64,000 nt of DNA, from the NCBI RefSeq assembly GCF_010731775.1, contig NZ_AP022590.1, positions 3,472,001-3,536,000 of the forward strand, written 5' to 3'. Shown here in pieces: positions 56,455-64,000 of this stretch. The notes beneath the pieces are model-generated. The model saw only the letters and a list, made by a program, of their open reading frames with translations. It was not told the DNA's origin and searched no databases. Numbering within the stretch: the first letter of the stretch is position 1; each line of letters begins with the position of its first letter. The stretch is from Mycobacterium mantenii (GTDB lineage: Bacteria; Actinomycetota; Actinomycetes; Mycobacteriales; Mycobacteriaceae). The translations under genes were made by a program, and so were the position numbers.

Positions 56455-57465
56455 CTAGTCGCCGAACTCGTGTGCACGGAACTTGTGGGTGCCTTCGAGG
56501 TCGTCGAGGATGGCGGCCTGAGCGTCCTTGGGAAGGGTATGCAGGATCTCGCGCACCCGGGCCTGGCGGCGCGCGACCGCCTTGCGCTCCGGCATGCCCG
56601 GCGACGCGACGATCTGCGGGGGGACGCCCTCGACTTCCTCGACACCACCGGCATGTTGCCCGGCGTCCAGCGCGGCCTGCTCTTCGGCCATGGTCGCCTC
56701 GTCTTTTTCCTCGGACATGCCGATCGGGCCGATACGGCGACCGTTGAGGAACTGCCGCACAACGGGCTCGTCGCTGGTCAGAAGCACCTCGCGCGGGCCG
56801 AACATGACCAACTTGCGGCGGAACAGCATGCCCATGTTGTCCGGCACGGTGCGGGCGATGTTGATGTTGTGGGTCACGATCAGCACCGTGGCATCGATCT
56901 GGGCGTTGATGTCCAGGATCAGCTGGCTTAGGTAGGCGGTACGCACCGGGTCCAGACCGGAGTCGGGCTCGTCGCACAGGATGATCTGCGGGTCCATCAC
57001 CAGGGCGCGGGCCAGGCTGGCGCGCTTGCGCATACCACCGGAGATCTCCCCTGGGAACTTCTTCTCGTCGCCGCCGAGACCGACCAGGGTCAGCTTCTCC
57101 ATGACGATGTCACGGATCTCGCCTTCCTTCTTCTTGGTGTGCTCGCGCAGCGGGAAGGCCGCGTTGTCGAACAGGTTCATCGAACCGAACAGGGCGCCGT
57201 CCTGGAACATCACGCCGAAGAGCGTGCGGATCTCGTAGAGCTCCTTGGCCGAACACTGCAGGATGTCGGTGCCGTCGATCACGACCGAGCCGCGCTCGGG
57301 CCGCAACAAACCGATCAGGGACTTCAGGAAAACCGATTTGCCGGTACCCGACGGCCCCAGCAGGACGCTGACCTCCCCGGCGGGGACCTCCAACGTCACG
57401 TCTTCCCAAATCCTCGAGGAGCCGAAGGACTTCGTTAGTCCATTCACCTCGATAGCGACGCCCAT
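56455..57465 (-). CDS. mkl: Mce transporter ATPase Mkl (MceG)
   Basis: ABC ATPase that powers the Mce lipid/sterol importers, orthologous to Rv0655. I choose ATG 57463-57465, which follows GGAAGGA, giving 336 residues, MGVAIEVNGLTKSFGSSRIW. Walker A GPSGTGKS, signature ISGGMRKRASLARAL, Walker B IILCDEPDSGLDPV, and H-loop VTHN. It has the C-terminal extension EKDEATMAEEQAALDAGQHA typical of MceG. An open upstream frame adds 27 residues as in some annotations. Confidence 0.95.
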   Translation of the reverse strand: MGVAIEVNGLTKSFGSSRIWEDVTLEVPAGEVSVLLGPSGTGKSVFLKSLIGLLRPERGSVVIDGTDILQCSAKELYEIRTLFGVMFQDGALFGSMNLFDNAAFPLREHTKKKEGEIRDIVMEKLTLVGLGGDEKKFPGEISGGMRKRASLARALVMDPQIILCDEPDSGLDPVRTAYLSQLILDINAQIDATVLIVTHNINIARTVPDNMGMLFRRKLVMFGPREVLLTSDEPVVRQFLNGRRIGPIGMSEEKDEATMAEEQAALDAGQHAGGVEEVEGVPPQIVASPGMPERKAVARRQARVREILHTLPKDAQAAILDDLEGTHKFRAHEFGD

Positions 57466-57576
57466 GGGGAATCCTTCCGTCGACGCTCGTGCCCGCCACC
57501 TGCCCTTTTGTGTGGCATGAGTCACTGTAGCGCACTGCTGCCGCACGGCATCAGGGATGCGGACGACAGCCGGGAA

Positions 57577-57582
57577 ATATTA
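57577..57582 (-). promoter_or_regulatory. Candidate -10 of mkl
   Basis: TAATAT on the minus strand, about 110 bases upstream of the mkl ATG and the most -10-like element in the 57466-57646 gap. There is no good -35 hexamer 17 bases upstream. Confidence 0.35.
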
Positions 57583-57646
57583 GCCGTCCTGAGATCACCC
57601 GGAAGCCCGCGCGGCACAACTTATTTGACGCGCGTGTTAGCCAACG

Positions 57647-59128
57647 TCAGCCGGTGGGCGCCCAGTTGCCGTGGAAGCCCATCGGCACCCGCTGCGGCAG
57701 GTGAACGGTGGCCACCTGCTCGAGCGTCTGCGCGTCCAGCAAAAGCAATTGGCCTTCGTCGCGGTCGCGGTGATAGCCGAAGCCCATCAGGATGCCGTCG
57801 TCTTCGGTGCCGGCCGCGGGGTTCGGCACAAAGGACATCTCGCCGAGTGAAAGGCCGGCATCGAGGGCCGCTACCTCGCGGGACCCGGTCGCGTAATCGT
57901 GTTTGAAAAGGCCGGATCCGCCGCCGGCGAACTGGGCGCCGACGGTGTAGCCGTACCGGTGCCGTCCGCCCAGCAACTCCTCGTTGATCCGCGGGAATTC
58001 CTGCGACTGATCGTCGCGGCATTCGGTGGTGACCGCACCGGTCGCCAGGTTGATGGTCCAGCGGTCCAGCATGGGGGTGCTTTCCCCGGGGCCGCGCCGG
58101 TCCCGGTCGAACATCCGCGCATAGCGCACCACGTCGAGCACCAAAACCTCAGCGCCGCTTCGAATTTCGGAATATGCGTTGAGCGGGTGGTAGACGTAGC
58201 AGGGTTCGATGTCGAACCAGCGCACATCCTTGTTGTCGCCCTCACGCGGCATGACCCCGACGCGCGCCGGGTAGTGCGGGTTCCAGGCGTAGGGCATCCG
58301 ATCGGAGTGCCGCGCGTCGCGGTTCATCCGCGCGTTAATTGGGCTCGGCACCCGCACCCGCCCGATCAGCGACTGCAGCACCAGACGGGCCGGCAGGGCC
58401 AACCAGGGCGGCATCTGCCGCGGCAGCACCTGTACCGGGTCGAAGGTCACCGGCAGGTCGTAGATCACGACGTATTTGTCGGTCAGCGAGAAGTCGTGCA
58501 TCATCGGCGACCCGCCGACCTCGATGTCCAGCGTGCGGCGGGCGCGGCCGGCGACGTCGATCACCGAGTACTGCACGGTCCGCCCGCGCGTGAACGAGTA
58601 AGAGATCGCGTGAAGTTCGCCGGTGCGCGGGTCGCGGTGCGGGTGCGCGGTGTAGCCGCCCGCCAGCGTGCCGTCGAAGTCGCACGTCCCGACGGTGTCC
58701 AGCTCCTCGGTGAGCTCGTAGTTGGCGACGCCGCCCTCCACCAGCGCCAGGGTCCGCCCGGCGTGGCTCAACACGTTGGTGTTGGCGCCCAGGCTCAGCA
58801 TTCCCGCGCGCGGGTCGAGCCGGCCCGGCGCCGGCTCGCCGAGGATGCGGCACACCGACGGGCTGCGCACCCACCGGTTGCGGTACCAGCGGGCCTGCCC
58901 GTCGCGCAGCGCCACCCCGTGCACCATGCCGTCGCCGCTGAACCAGTGGTAGACGGCTGGGTCCACCTCGGCGGCCGGGTTGGGGCCGTTGCGCAGGTAG
59001 CGCCCGTCGAGGTGTTCGGGAATGCGCCCGGTGACGCGCAGATCGTGCGCGGTGACTTCCGCGCTCACCGGCGACAGGAAGTCCTCGAGGTAGGGATTGC
59101 CGGGCTTGGCGGTTGCCGTGGTCACCAT
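57647..59128 (-). CDS. Carotenoid cleavage oxygenase (Rv0654-like)
   Basis: Non-heme iron dioxygenase of the carotenoid/lignostilbene cleavage family, 493 residues. The four iron-binding histidines are recognisable: GGYTAHPHRDP, MMHDFSLTD, CYVYHPLNAY and MGFHGNWAPTG at the C-terminus. MtCCO (Rv0654) cleaves carotenoids and apocarotenoids. ATG 59126-59128 follows AGGAG. It is divergent from a TetR gene with a perfect operator-like palindrome 13 bases upstream of the ATG. Confidence 0.95.
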   Translation of the reverse strand: MVTTATAKPGNPYLEDFLSPVSAEVTAHDLRVTGRIPEHLDGRYLRNGPNPAAEVDPAVYHWFSGDGMVHGVALRDGQARWYRNRWVRSPSVCRILGEPAPGRLDPRAGMLSLGANTNVLSHAGRTLALVEGGVANYELTEELDTVGTCDFDGTLAGGYTAHPHRDPRTGELHAISYSFTRGRTVQYSVIDVAGRARRTLDIEVGGSPMMHDFSLTDKYVVIYDLPVTFDPVQVLPRQMPPWLALPARLVLQSLIGRVRVPSPINARMNRDARHSDRMPYAWNPHYPARVGVMPREGDNKDVRWFDIEPCYVYHPLNAYSEIRSGAEVLVLDVVRYARMFDRDRRGPGESTPMLDRWTINLATGAVTTECRDDQSQEFPRINEELLGGRHRYGYTVGAQFAGGGSGLFKHDYATGSREVAALDAGLSLGEMSFVPNPAAGTEDDGILMGFGYHRDRDEGQLLLLDAQTLEQVATVHLPQRVPMGFHGNWAPTG

Positions 59129-59140
59129 GGCTGAACTCCT

Positions 59141-59153
59141 ATAACATTGTTAT
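59141..59153. promoter_or_regulatory. ATAACA-T-TGTTAT operator candidate
   Basis: Perfect 13-base inverted repeat between the carotenoid oxygenase start (59128) and the TetR start (59191). A related half-site, CGTTATT, follows at 59159-59165. Confidence 0.65.
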
Positions 59154-59190
59154 TTCAGCGTTATTCGCACCGTACGCTCCCAATGAGAAG

Positions 59191-59883
59191 ATGGCAACGA
59201 TGACTTCCGAGGTTCAGCGCGGCGTTCGCGAGGAGCTGCTGCACGCCGCGGTCGCCCTGCTCGACGAGCACGGGCCCGACGCCCTGCAGACGCGCAAGGT
59301 GGCCGGCTCCGCGGGGACGTCCACGATGGCGGTCTACACCCACTTCGGCGGGATGCGGGGTCTGATCGCCGAGGTGGCCGAGGAGGGGCTGCGGCAGTTC
59401 GACGCCGCACTATCGGTGCCGCAGACCGCCGATCCGGTGGCCGACCTGTTTGCCACCGGTGCCGCCTACCGGCGCTACGCGATCGGGCGACCGCACATGT
59501 ATCGGCTGATGTTCGGCAGCACCAGCGCACACGGCATCAACGCGCCCGCCCACAACGTCCTGACGCTGACAGTCGCCGAGATCGAACGGAGCTACCCCAG
59601 CTTCGCGCACGTCGTGCGCGGGGTGCACCGATGCATGCTGGTCGGCCGGATCAAACCCGCGGGCTCATTGAACGACGGCGTCGACGACGCGTCAGTCGTG
59701 GCCACCGCGGCCCAATTCTGGGCGTTGATTCACGGGTTCGTCATGCTGGAGCTGGCCGGCTACTACGGCGACGGCGGCGCGGCAGTCACGCCGGTACTCG
59801 TCGCGATGTACTCGAGTTTGCTTGTGGCGCTTGGCGATTCAGCGGATCGCGTACAACAGTCCGTGCGGTCGGCAATGGCCTGA
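59191..59883 (+). CDS. TetR-family regulator beside the carotenoid oxygenase
   Basis: About 230 residues, MATMTSEVQRGVREELLHAA, with DNA-binding helices RKVAGSAGTSTMAVYTHFGG. The C-terminal domain contains YRRYAIGRPHMYRLMFGS and AQFWALIHGFVMLELAGYY, typical of the TetR WHG-type ligand domain. ATG 59191 is preferred; ATG 59200 is possible. Probably controls its own gene and the divergent oxygenase. Confidence 0.92.
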   Translation: MATMTSEVQRGVREELLHAAVALLDEHGPDALQTRKVAGSAGTSTMAVYTHFGGMRGLIAEVAEEGLRQFDAALSVPQTADPVADLFATGAAYRRYAIGRPHMYRLMFGSTSAHGINAPAHNVLTLTVAEIERSYPSFAHVVRGVHRCMLVGRIKPAGSLNDGVDDASVVATAAQFWALIHGFVMLELAGYYGDGGAAVTPVLVAMYSSLLVALGDSADRVQQSVRSAMA

Positions 59884-59890
59884 ATGCACG

Positions 59891-59918
59891 AACCCCCGGG
59901 ACGGTGGTCCCGGGGGTT
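59891..59918. terminator. Bidirectional terminator between TetR and rplL
   Basis: Perfect 12-base arms AACCCCCGGGAC and GTCCCGGGGGTT with a GGTG loop, placed between the convergent TetR stop (59883) and rplL stop (59932). Confidence 0.85.
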
Positions 59919-59931
59919 TACGCGCAGTGAC

Positions 59932-60327
59932 TTACTTGACGGTGACGGTGGCGCCAGCGGCCTCGAGCTTGGTCTTGGCCTCGTCGGCCGCCTCCTTGGC
60001 CACCTTCTCCAGCAGCGGCTTGGGCGCGCCGTCGACCAGATCCTTGGCCTCCTTGAGGCCCAGGCCGGAGACGATCTCGCGGACCACCTTGATGACGCCG
60101 ATCTTCTTGTCGCCGGCGGCCTCGAGGATCACGTCGAACTCCGACTGCTCCTCGGCGGCCTCGGCGGGCGCGCCACCGGCTGCGCCACCACCGGCGGCGG
60201 CGACGGCGACCGGAGCGGCCGCGGTGACCTCGAAGGTCTCCTCGAACTTCTTCACGAAGTCGGAGAGCTCCAGCAGGGTCATCTCCTTGAAGGCGTCGAG
60301 CAGGTCGTCAGTAGACATCTTTGCCAT
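59932..60327 (-). CDS. rplL: 50S ribosomal protein L7/L12
   Basis: The stalk protein, 131 residues, [20 protein letters not shown]. The Ala/Gly hinge is [19 protein letters not shown]; the C-terminal factor-binding domain is [20 protein letters not shown]. It lies 44 bases after rplJ. Confidence 0.99.
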   Translation of the reverse strand: MAKMSTDDLLDAFKEMTLLELSDFVKKFEETFEVTAAAPVAVAAAGGGAAGGAPAEAAEEQSEFDVILEAAGDKKIGVIKVVREIVSGLGLKEAKDLVDGAPKPLLEKVAKEAADEAKTKLEAAGATVTVK

Positions 60328-60371
60328 GGGTATGGGTCCTTCCTTGTTTTTCCAGGTTCCGCGTTGGGTTG

Positions 60372-61004
60372 TTATTCGGCTTCGGCCGGGGTCTCCGGCG
60401 CCTCAGTGGGTGTTTCCGAAGCTGGTTCCGGGGTGGTTTCCGCGGCGGGCTCCGCAGCGGCTGCGGGTTCCGCAGCGGCGGCGGGGCCTTCGGCGGCCTT
60501 CTTCTCTTGCAGTGCCGCCGCGAGCCGGGCGACCTGCGAAGCCGGGGCGTTGAACAGCCCGGCCGCCTTGGCGAGGTTGCCCTTCATCGCGCCGGCCAGC
60601 TTGGCCAGCAGCACCTCGCGCGACTCGAGGTCGGCGATGCGCTCGACCTCGGCGACGGTCAGCGCACGGCCGTCCATGTAGCCGCCCTTGATGACCAGCG
60701 CCTTGTGTTCCTTGGCGAAGGTCTTGATGGCCTTGGCCGCGTCGACCGCTTCACCGGTGACGAAGGCGATGGCCGTCGGGCCGGCGAACAGCTCGTCGAG
60801 CCCCTCCACCCCGGCTTCCGATGCCGCCCGCTTCACCAGCGTGTTCTTGGCCACCGAGTAGGTGGCCGACCCGTTGAGCGAGCGCCGCAGCTCGGCCAGG
60901 TTGGCGACGGTCAGACCGCGGTACTCCGTGATCAGGGTCGCGGTCGATTCCTTGAACTGCTCGGCGATATCTGCAACGGCGGTGGCCTTGTCAGCCCTTG
61001 CCAT
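60372..61004 (-). CDS. rplJ: 50S ribosomal protein L10 with extended tail
   Basis: The stalk base protein L10, 210 residues, [20 protein letters not shown]. The core runs to about residue 178. After that comes an acidic Ala/Pro/Glu/Thr-rich tail with repeats ([20 protein letters not shown]). The M. tuberculosis L10 is about 178 residues, so roughly 30 residues are extra. The AGGAGG ribosome site is strong. Confidence 0.97.
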   Translation of the reverse strand: MARADKATAVADIAEQFKESTATLITEYRGLTVANLAELRRSLNGSATYSVAKNTLVKRAASEAGVEGLDELFAGPTAIAFVTGEAVDAAKAIKTFAKEHKALVIKGGYMDGRALTVAEVERIADLESREVLLAKLAGAMKGNLAKAAGLFNAPASQVARLAAALQEKKAAEGPAAAAEPAAAAEPAAETTPEPASETPTEAPETPAEAE

Positions 61005-61065
61005 GCCTACCTCCTGATGTGAAAGTCAATGCGACGTGTCGTCTCGATTCCCCCGAGAACGACGA

Positions 61066-61118
61066 ACGCCCCGGCGCAGAAGCGGCCGGGGCGTGAAAAT
61101 ACGCCGGCGCGAGCCGGC
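61066..61118 (-). ncRNA. Candidate L10 leader hairpins
   Basis: Two stems lie in the 5' leader of rplJ. One is ACGCCCCGGC/GCCGGGGCGT (61066-61075 with 61085-61094, 9-base loop). The other is GCCGGC-GCGA-GCCGGC (61103-61118). They lie between the likely promoter at 61212 and rplJ. In many bacteria this leader binds L10-L12 to control the operon; that function is inferred from position. Confidence 0.5.
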
Positions 61119-61211
61119 GCGGTGCCTCGTCCTCCTGCGTGGGCCGCCGGGATGCTCCCGGACCTTCAACCGATTGCTCGGTGACCGACGGTCTTCGGTG
61201 GATCGGCTAAC

Positions 61212-61240
61212 AGGATAGCGTGGCCCACGCGATCAGCCAA
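61212..61240 (-). promoter_or_regulatory. Sigma-A-type promoter of rplJ-rplL
   Basis: Minus-strand TTGGCT (61235-61240), 17 bases, TATCCT (61212-61217). The -35 hexamer and spacing are the same as at the rplN promoter (2659-2687). It gives a leader of about 200 bases containing the two hairpins. Confidence 0.6.
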
Positions 61241-61250
61241 AACGGCGACC

Positions 61251-61691
61251 TCAGGTGACGGCGAGGGCCAGCAGGACCAACACCGCCAGCAGCAGGATCA
61301 CCCGCACCCGGTGCCGTCGATCCCAGCGGGCGGCGAGCTCGCGCGAGAGCTCACCGGTGCTCGGCCATTTCGCGATGCGGTTGTTGATCGGCACCAACAC
61401 GGTGACCGTGAACAGCACCACCGCGGCCATCAGGCCCGCGGCGATGCCGCACAGCCAGTCGCGCGGGGCGCCGCGCTCCTCGAAGGCGAGCGCCGCCAAC
61501 AGCAGCAGGACGACGGCATACCAGAACGGCATCGTGGTGCCCAACGCCCGGCCGGCGCCGCCGCGCGCCGCACGGAAGGCGTCGTCGGGCAGCCGGGCGA
61601 TGAGCGGGTTGAAGAAGACCGCGACCGCCAGCTCCACGCCGACCATCAGCCCGGTGACGACGACTGCGAGTGCGTCGATGCGGTGATTCAT
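61251..61691 (-). CDS. DUF1772 (anthrone oxygenase-like) membrane protein
   Basis: About 146 residues with four hydrophobic helices, including LAVVVTGLMVGVELAVAVFF, YAVVLLLLAALAF and ILLLAVLVLLALAV at the C-terminus. The block VLVPINNRIAKWPSTGE is characteristic of DUF1772. ATG 61689-61691 follows AAGGTGA. A GTG at 61698-61700, overlapping the ROK stop (GTGA), is the alternative. Reaction unknown. Confidence 0.85.
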   Translation of the reverse strand: MNHRIDALAVVVTGLMVGVELAVAVFFNPLIARLPDDAFRAARGGAGRALGTTMPFWYAVVLLLLAALAFEERGAPRDWLCGIAAGLMAAVVLFTVTVLVPINNRIAKWPSTGELSRELAARWDRRHRVRVILLLAVLVLLALAVT

Positions 61692-61696
61692 GGCAA

Positions 61697-62629
61697 TCAC
61701 CTTGGCATGACGCCGGGCCCGAGGCCCGCGAGGCGGGCCGCGCCGATCAGGCCGGCCTCACCGCCGAGCTCGCCGGGCACCACCCGCAGCCCGGACAGGA
61801 AGTCCAGGCCGGCGTATTCGGCCAGCTTGGCCCGCAGCGGGTCGAAGAGCACCGGGCCGGACTTGGCGACGCCTCCCCCGATCACCACGAGGTCCAGGTC
61901 GCACACCGCGCCGACCGAGGCGATCATCGCGGCCAGGGCGTTGGCCCCCCGGTGGAATGCCTGCTGGGCCACCGGGTCTCCGGCCGCTGCCGCCGCGGCC
62001 AGGTCCCTGGCGCCGGCGCCCGGCGGGGCGGACCATCCGTTCTCTCGCGCCCGGCGCACCATCCACGGCCCGGACGCGACGGTCTCCACGCACCCGTGGC
62101 CGCCGCAGGCACACGGCCGGCCGTCCAGTTCGACCACCACGTGCCCGACGTGACCGGCGTTGCCGGTGCGCCCCGAGTAGGGGACGCCGTCGAGCACCAG
62201 TCCGCCGCCCACCCCGGTGGACACCACCATGCCCAGCAGAAACCGCGCGTCCGCGGTTTTCCCGGCCCCGATCCAGTGCTCCCCCAACGCCATGCAGACG
62301 CCGTCACCGCCCAGCACCACCGGCGGTCCAGGCACCGCCGCGGCGACCCTGTCGCGCAACGGGAAACGGTCCCAACTGTCGATGTTGATCGGGCTGACCG
62401 ACCCGCTGTGCAGGTCGATGGGTCCGGCCGACGCGATCCCCACCGCGGCGACCGGAGCGCCGGCCGCCTGCAGCGCGTCGGCGATCAACGCTTCGACGAC
62501 GGCCCAGACGTCGTCCGCGGCGGTCGTGACGGGTGTGGGGCGGATGGCGGTGTACACCAGCTTGCCGCCCGAATCCGCAAGCGCGGCAGCGATTTTGGTG
62601 CCACCGATGTCCAGGCACAGCGTCAGCAT
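61697..62629 (-). CDS. ROK-family sugar kinase (Rv0650-like)
   Basis: A 310-residue kinase of the ROK family. ATP-binding loop LCLDIGGTKIAAALADSGG, catalytic Asp in VVLGGDGVCMALGEHW, GMVVSTGVGGGLVLDG, and the zinc site CACGGHGCVE with the upstream His in GHVGHVVVEL. It probably phosphorylates a hexose such as glucose; exact substrate unknown. The frame is open far upstream but the family starts at ATG 62627-62629. Confidence 0.93.
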   Translation of the reverse strand: MLTLCLDIGGTKIAAALADSGGKLVYTAIRPTPVTTAADDVWAVVEALIADALQAAGAPVAAVGIASAGPIDLHSGSVSPINIDSWDRFPLRDRVAAAVPGPPVVLGGDGVCMALGEHWIGAGKTADARFLLGMVVSTGVGGGLVLDGVPYSGRTGNAGHVGHVVVELDGRPCACGGHGCVETVASGPWMVRRARENGWSAPPGAGARDLAAAAAAGDPVAQQAFHRGANALAAMIASVGAVCDLDLVVIGGGVAKSGPVLFDPLRAKLAEYAGLDFLSGLRVVPGELGGEAGLIGAARLAGLGPGVMPR

Positions 62630-62634
62630 CGTGT

Positions 62635-63252
62635 TCAGTGCCGGTGGGTGTTGTCGGGTTGACGGGGGTCGCCGGGATGCTCGTGGCCGGGCGCCAGCTG
62701 CACCAGCGTGGCGCGCCGCGCGTCCAGCCACAGCCGGAAGGCGCGTCGCCGCGCTGCGCCGCGCAGGTGCTCCTCGATCGCCGCTCGCACCTCGTCCAGC
62801 GGCGGGCCGGTCACCGCCGTCGTGCACCAACCGTGTTCGCCCCGACGCGGCGCGGCGAAGCGCAGCGGGTTGCGGGCGTGATAGGCGGTCACCTCGGTGT
62901 CGGTCACCCGCACCGCGGCGGTGACCTCGGCCAACAGCGCCCGCGCACGCGGATCGGCCAGCACGGCCGCGGCGACGCTGCCGATCTCCAGCCGGGCGGT
63001 CACGTCGGGCAGCAGCTCGGCCTCGGACGGCGCTCCGCGCGGGGTCAGCCCCCGCGCGGCCGCCTCCGCGGCGACCACCCGCTCGGTGACGATCAGTTGG
63101 GTCAGCCACCGCCGCAGCTGGCGGCCCTCGCTGGTGCCGCTGACCGGCAGGGCGGCCGTTCCCCGCGCGGTGCGCAGCCGCGCTTCGGCGGCGTCGAGAG
63201 CATCCGGTGACACGGGCACGCCGGCCACGGTCGCGATCGGATGCGTGCTCAT
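62635..63252 (-). CDS. SurA/PpiC-chaperone-like helical protein (fabD2 position)
   Basis: A 205-residue protein from ATG 63250-63252 (MSTHPIATVAGVPVSPDALD). The opening VAGVPVSPDALDAAEA, RRWLTQLIVTERVVAAEAAA and VTDTEVTAYHARNPLRF resemble the N-terminal chaperone region of SurA/PpiC proteins. No PPIase core or signal peptide is visible. At this position M. tuberculosis Rv0649 is annotated fabD2, but no acyltransferase GHSxG motif is present here. It is translationally coupled to the mannosidase gene (ATGA). Confidence 0.75.
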   Translation of the reverse strand: MSTHPIATVAGVPVSPDALDAAEARLRTARGTAALPVSGTSEGRQLRRWLTQLIVTERVVAAEAAARGLTPRGAPSEAELLPDVTARLEIGSVAAAVLADPRARALLAEVTAAVRVTDTEVTAYHARNPLRFAAPRRGEHGWCTTAVTGPPLDEVRAAIEEHLRGAARRRAFRLWLDARRATLVQLAPGHEHPGDPRQPDNTHRH

Positions 63253-64000
63253 GTCACCGTCACCTTCACCGCCGGCGAGTAGACCAGTCGGCCGGCGCAG
63301 CCGATCCGCACCAGCGCCCACCACTGGCCCGGCTCCAGCCAGGCCGGCGGGGTCAGCTCGAAGCGTAGGTCGGCGGTGCCGCGGGCGGGCAGCACCGCGC
63401 CGAGCGCGCCGGGACCCATCCATTCCCAGGTGCCCCAGGGGCTGATCAGATGCGCCTCCAGCGCCAGGTCGGCCCCGGCGCGGCTGCCGACCGTGACGGC
63501 CAGCGCGCCCGCCTCGCCGGGTCGGAGCGTCACCTCGGCCGGCCCGTCGGCGAGGTAGATCAGCTCGCCGGGCTCGCCCACCGCCACCACGCAAACGTCC
63601 TCGACGGGCTGGCGCCAGGCGGCCGGGACCGCTTCGCCGGCGACGCGGAGTTCGGCGCGGATCGGGTAGAGCCCCGGTTCGGCGCGGGCCGGGACCGACA
63701 CGGCCACGTCGGTGTGCAGGTGGTCGCCGGTGCACAGGGTGAAGGGCAGCTCGGTGGGCGTGGCCGTCCAGCCGTCCGGGCAGCGCAGGGCGACGGTGCC
63801 GTGCAGCGTGGCGTCGGTGCTGTCACTGGCCGCGGTGAGGCGCAGCGTCACCGCGGCGCCGGGTTCCGCCGTCATCTGCGGCGGGTGCAGGTGGGCGACG
63901 GCCGGCAGCCCACCCAGTGGCGCGGGGCCGCGATTGTGCAGCCAATACCGCGCGTAGAGCGGCTGCGCGGCCTCCGCGTCTGGGGCCAGGACGGCGGCGT
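63249..64000 (-). CDS. C-terminal part of an alpha-mannosidase-type protein
   Basis: The minus-strand frame is open to the window edge (starting YARYWLHNRGPAPLGGLPA), so the gene begins outside. The visible 250 residues form beta-sandwich domains: VTLRLTAASDSTDATLHG, YPIRAELRVAGEAVPAAW and ALEAHLISPWGTWEWMGPG. The order fkb-ROK-Rv0649-Rv0648 places the large GH38-like alpha-mannosidase Rv0648 here. Catalytic residues are not in the window, so the enzyme identity rests on position. Confidence 0.7.
   Translation of the reverse strand, partial: AAVLAPDAEAAQPLYARYWLHNRGPAPLGGLPAVAHLHPPQMTAEPGAAVTLRLTAASDSTDATLHGTVALRCPDGWTATPTELPFTLCTGDHLHTDVAVSVPARAEPGLYPIRAELRVAGEAVPAAWRQPVEDVCVVAVGEPGELIYLADGPAEVTLRPGEAGALAVTVGSRAGADLALEAHLISPWGTWEWMGPGALGAVLPARGTADLRFELTPPAWLEPGQWWALVRIGCAGRLVYSPAVKVTVT

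Noticed and set aside
61697..63109. A 470-residue form of the ROK kinase
   Set aside because: The first 160 residues are Arg/Gly-rich and lie over the next gene; the ROK fold begins at 62629.

Overview
The window is high-GC, with GTG/TTG starts and many 1- and 4-base stop/start overlaps. Its gene order closely follows the Mycobacterium tuberculosis stretch Rv0719-Rv0648, read in reverse, so most genes lie on the minus strand. Differences from M. tuberculosis suggest a slow-growing non-tuberculous Mycobacterium near the M. avium complex. These are an extra TetR-MFS pair, extra DUF4436 genes, absence of mmpR5-mmpS5-mmpL5, and absence of the toxin-antitoxin block between rpoB and mkl. The species call is inference.

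Layout. 1-2.7 kb: start of the second ribosomal-protein operon (rplN-rplX-rplE-rpsN-rpsH-rplF, with rplF cut by the window edge) and a convincing promoter. 2.8-13.1 kb: an accessory island separating the S10 operon from the rplN operon. It holds a decayed hydrolase-cyclase, a REP13E12-type DUF222/HNH gene, three DUF4436 membrane-protein copies (one dead), a formylglycine-generating enzyme, an orphan PstS-like lipoprotein and the arylsulfatase atsA. 13.2-18.7 kb: the S10 operon, rpsJ to rpsQ. 19-21.4 kb: a divergent TetR/MFS efflux pair with a perfect palindrome between them. 22-29.3 kb: a complete mycofactocin locus (mftA-G plus mftR), with a candidate 29-codon ORF coupled to mftE. 29.3-36.1 kb: DUF2332 protein, truncated aldo-keto reductase, inositol monophosphatase, ferredoxin reductase, a mycofactocin-coupled-type SDR, a SHOCT membrane protein and an orphan PE protein. 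36.2-40.6 kb: rpsL-rpsG-fusA-tuf. 40.8-48.3 kb: TetR, two DUF3060 exported proteins, a fadE8-echA4-PaaX-echA5 acyl-CoA operon, lpqP and endonuclease IV. 48.5-56.1 kb: rpoB-rpoC. 56.4-64 kb: mkl (Mce ATPase), carotenoid oxygenase with divergent TetR, rplJ-rplL, a DUF1772 protein, ROK kinase, a SurA/PpiC-like protein and the end of an alpha-mannosidase.

Functionally the window combines the core translation and transcription machinery with several redox and lipid modules. AtsA and the sulfatase-activating enzyme FGE form an obvious pair. The mycofactocin genes encode a peptide-derived redox cofactor, and an SDR of the type that uses it lies about 4 kb beyond mftR. Three TetR genes (19.0, 40.8 and 59.2 kb) sit divergent to likely targets with visible inverted repeats. 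The classical resistance positions in rpsL, rplC and rpoB are wild type.
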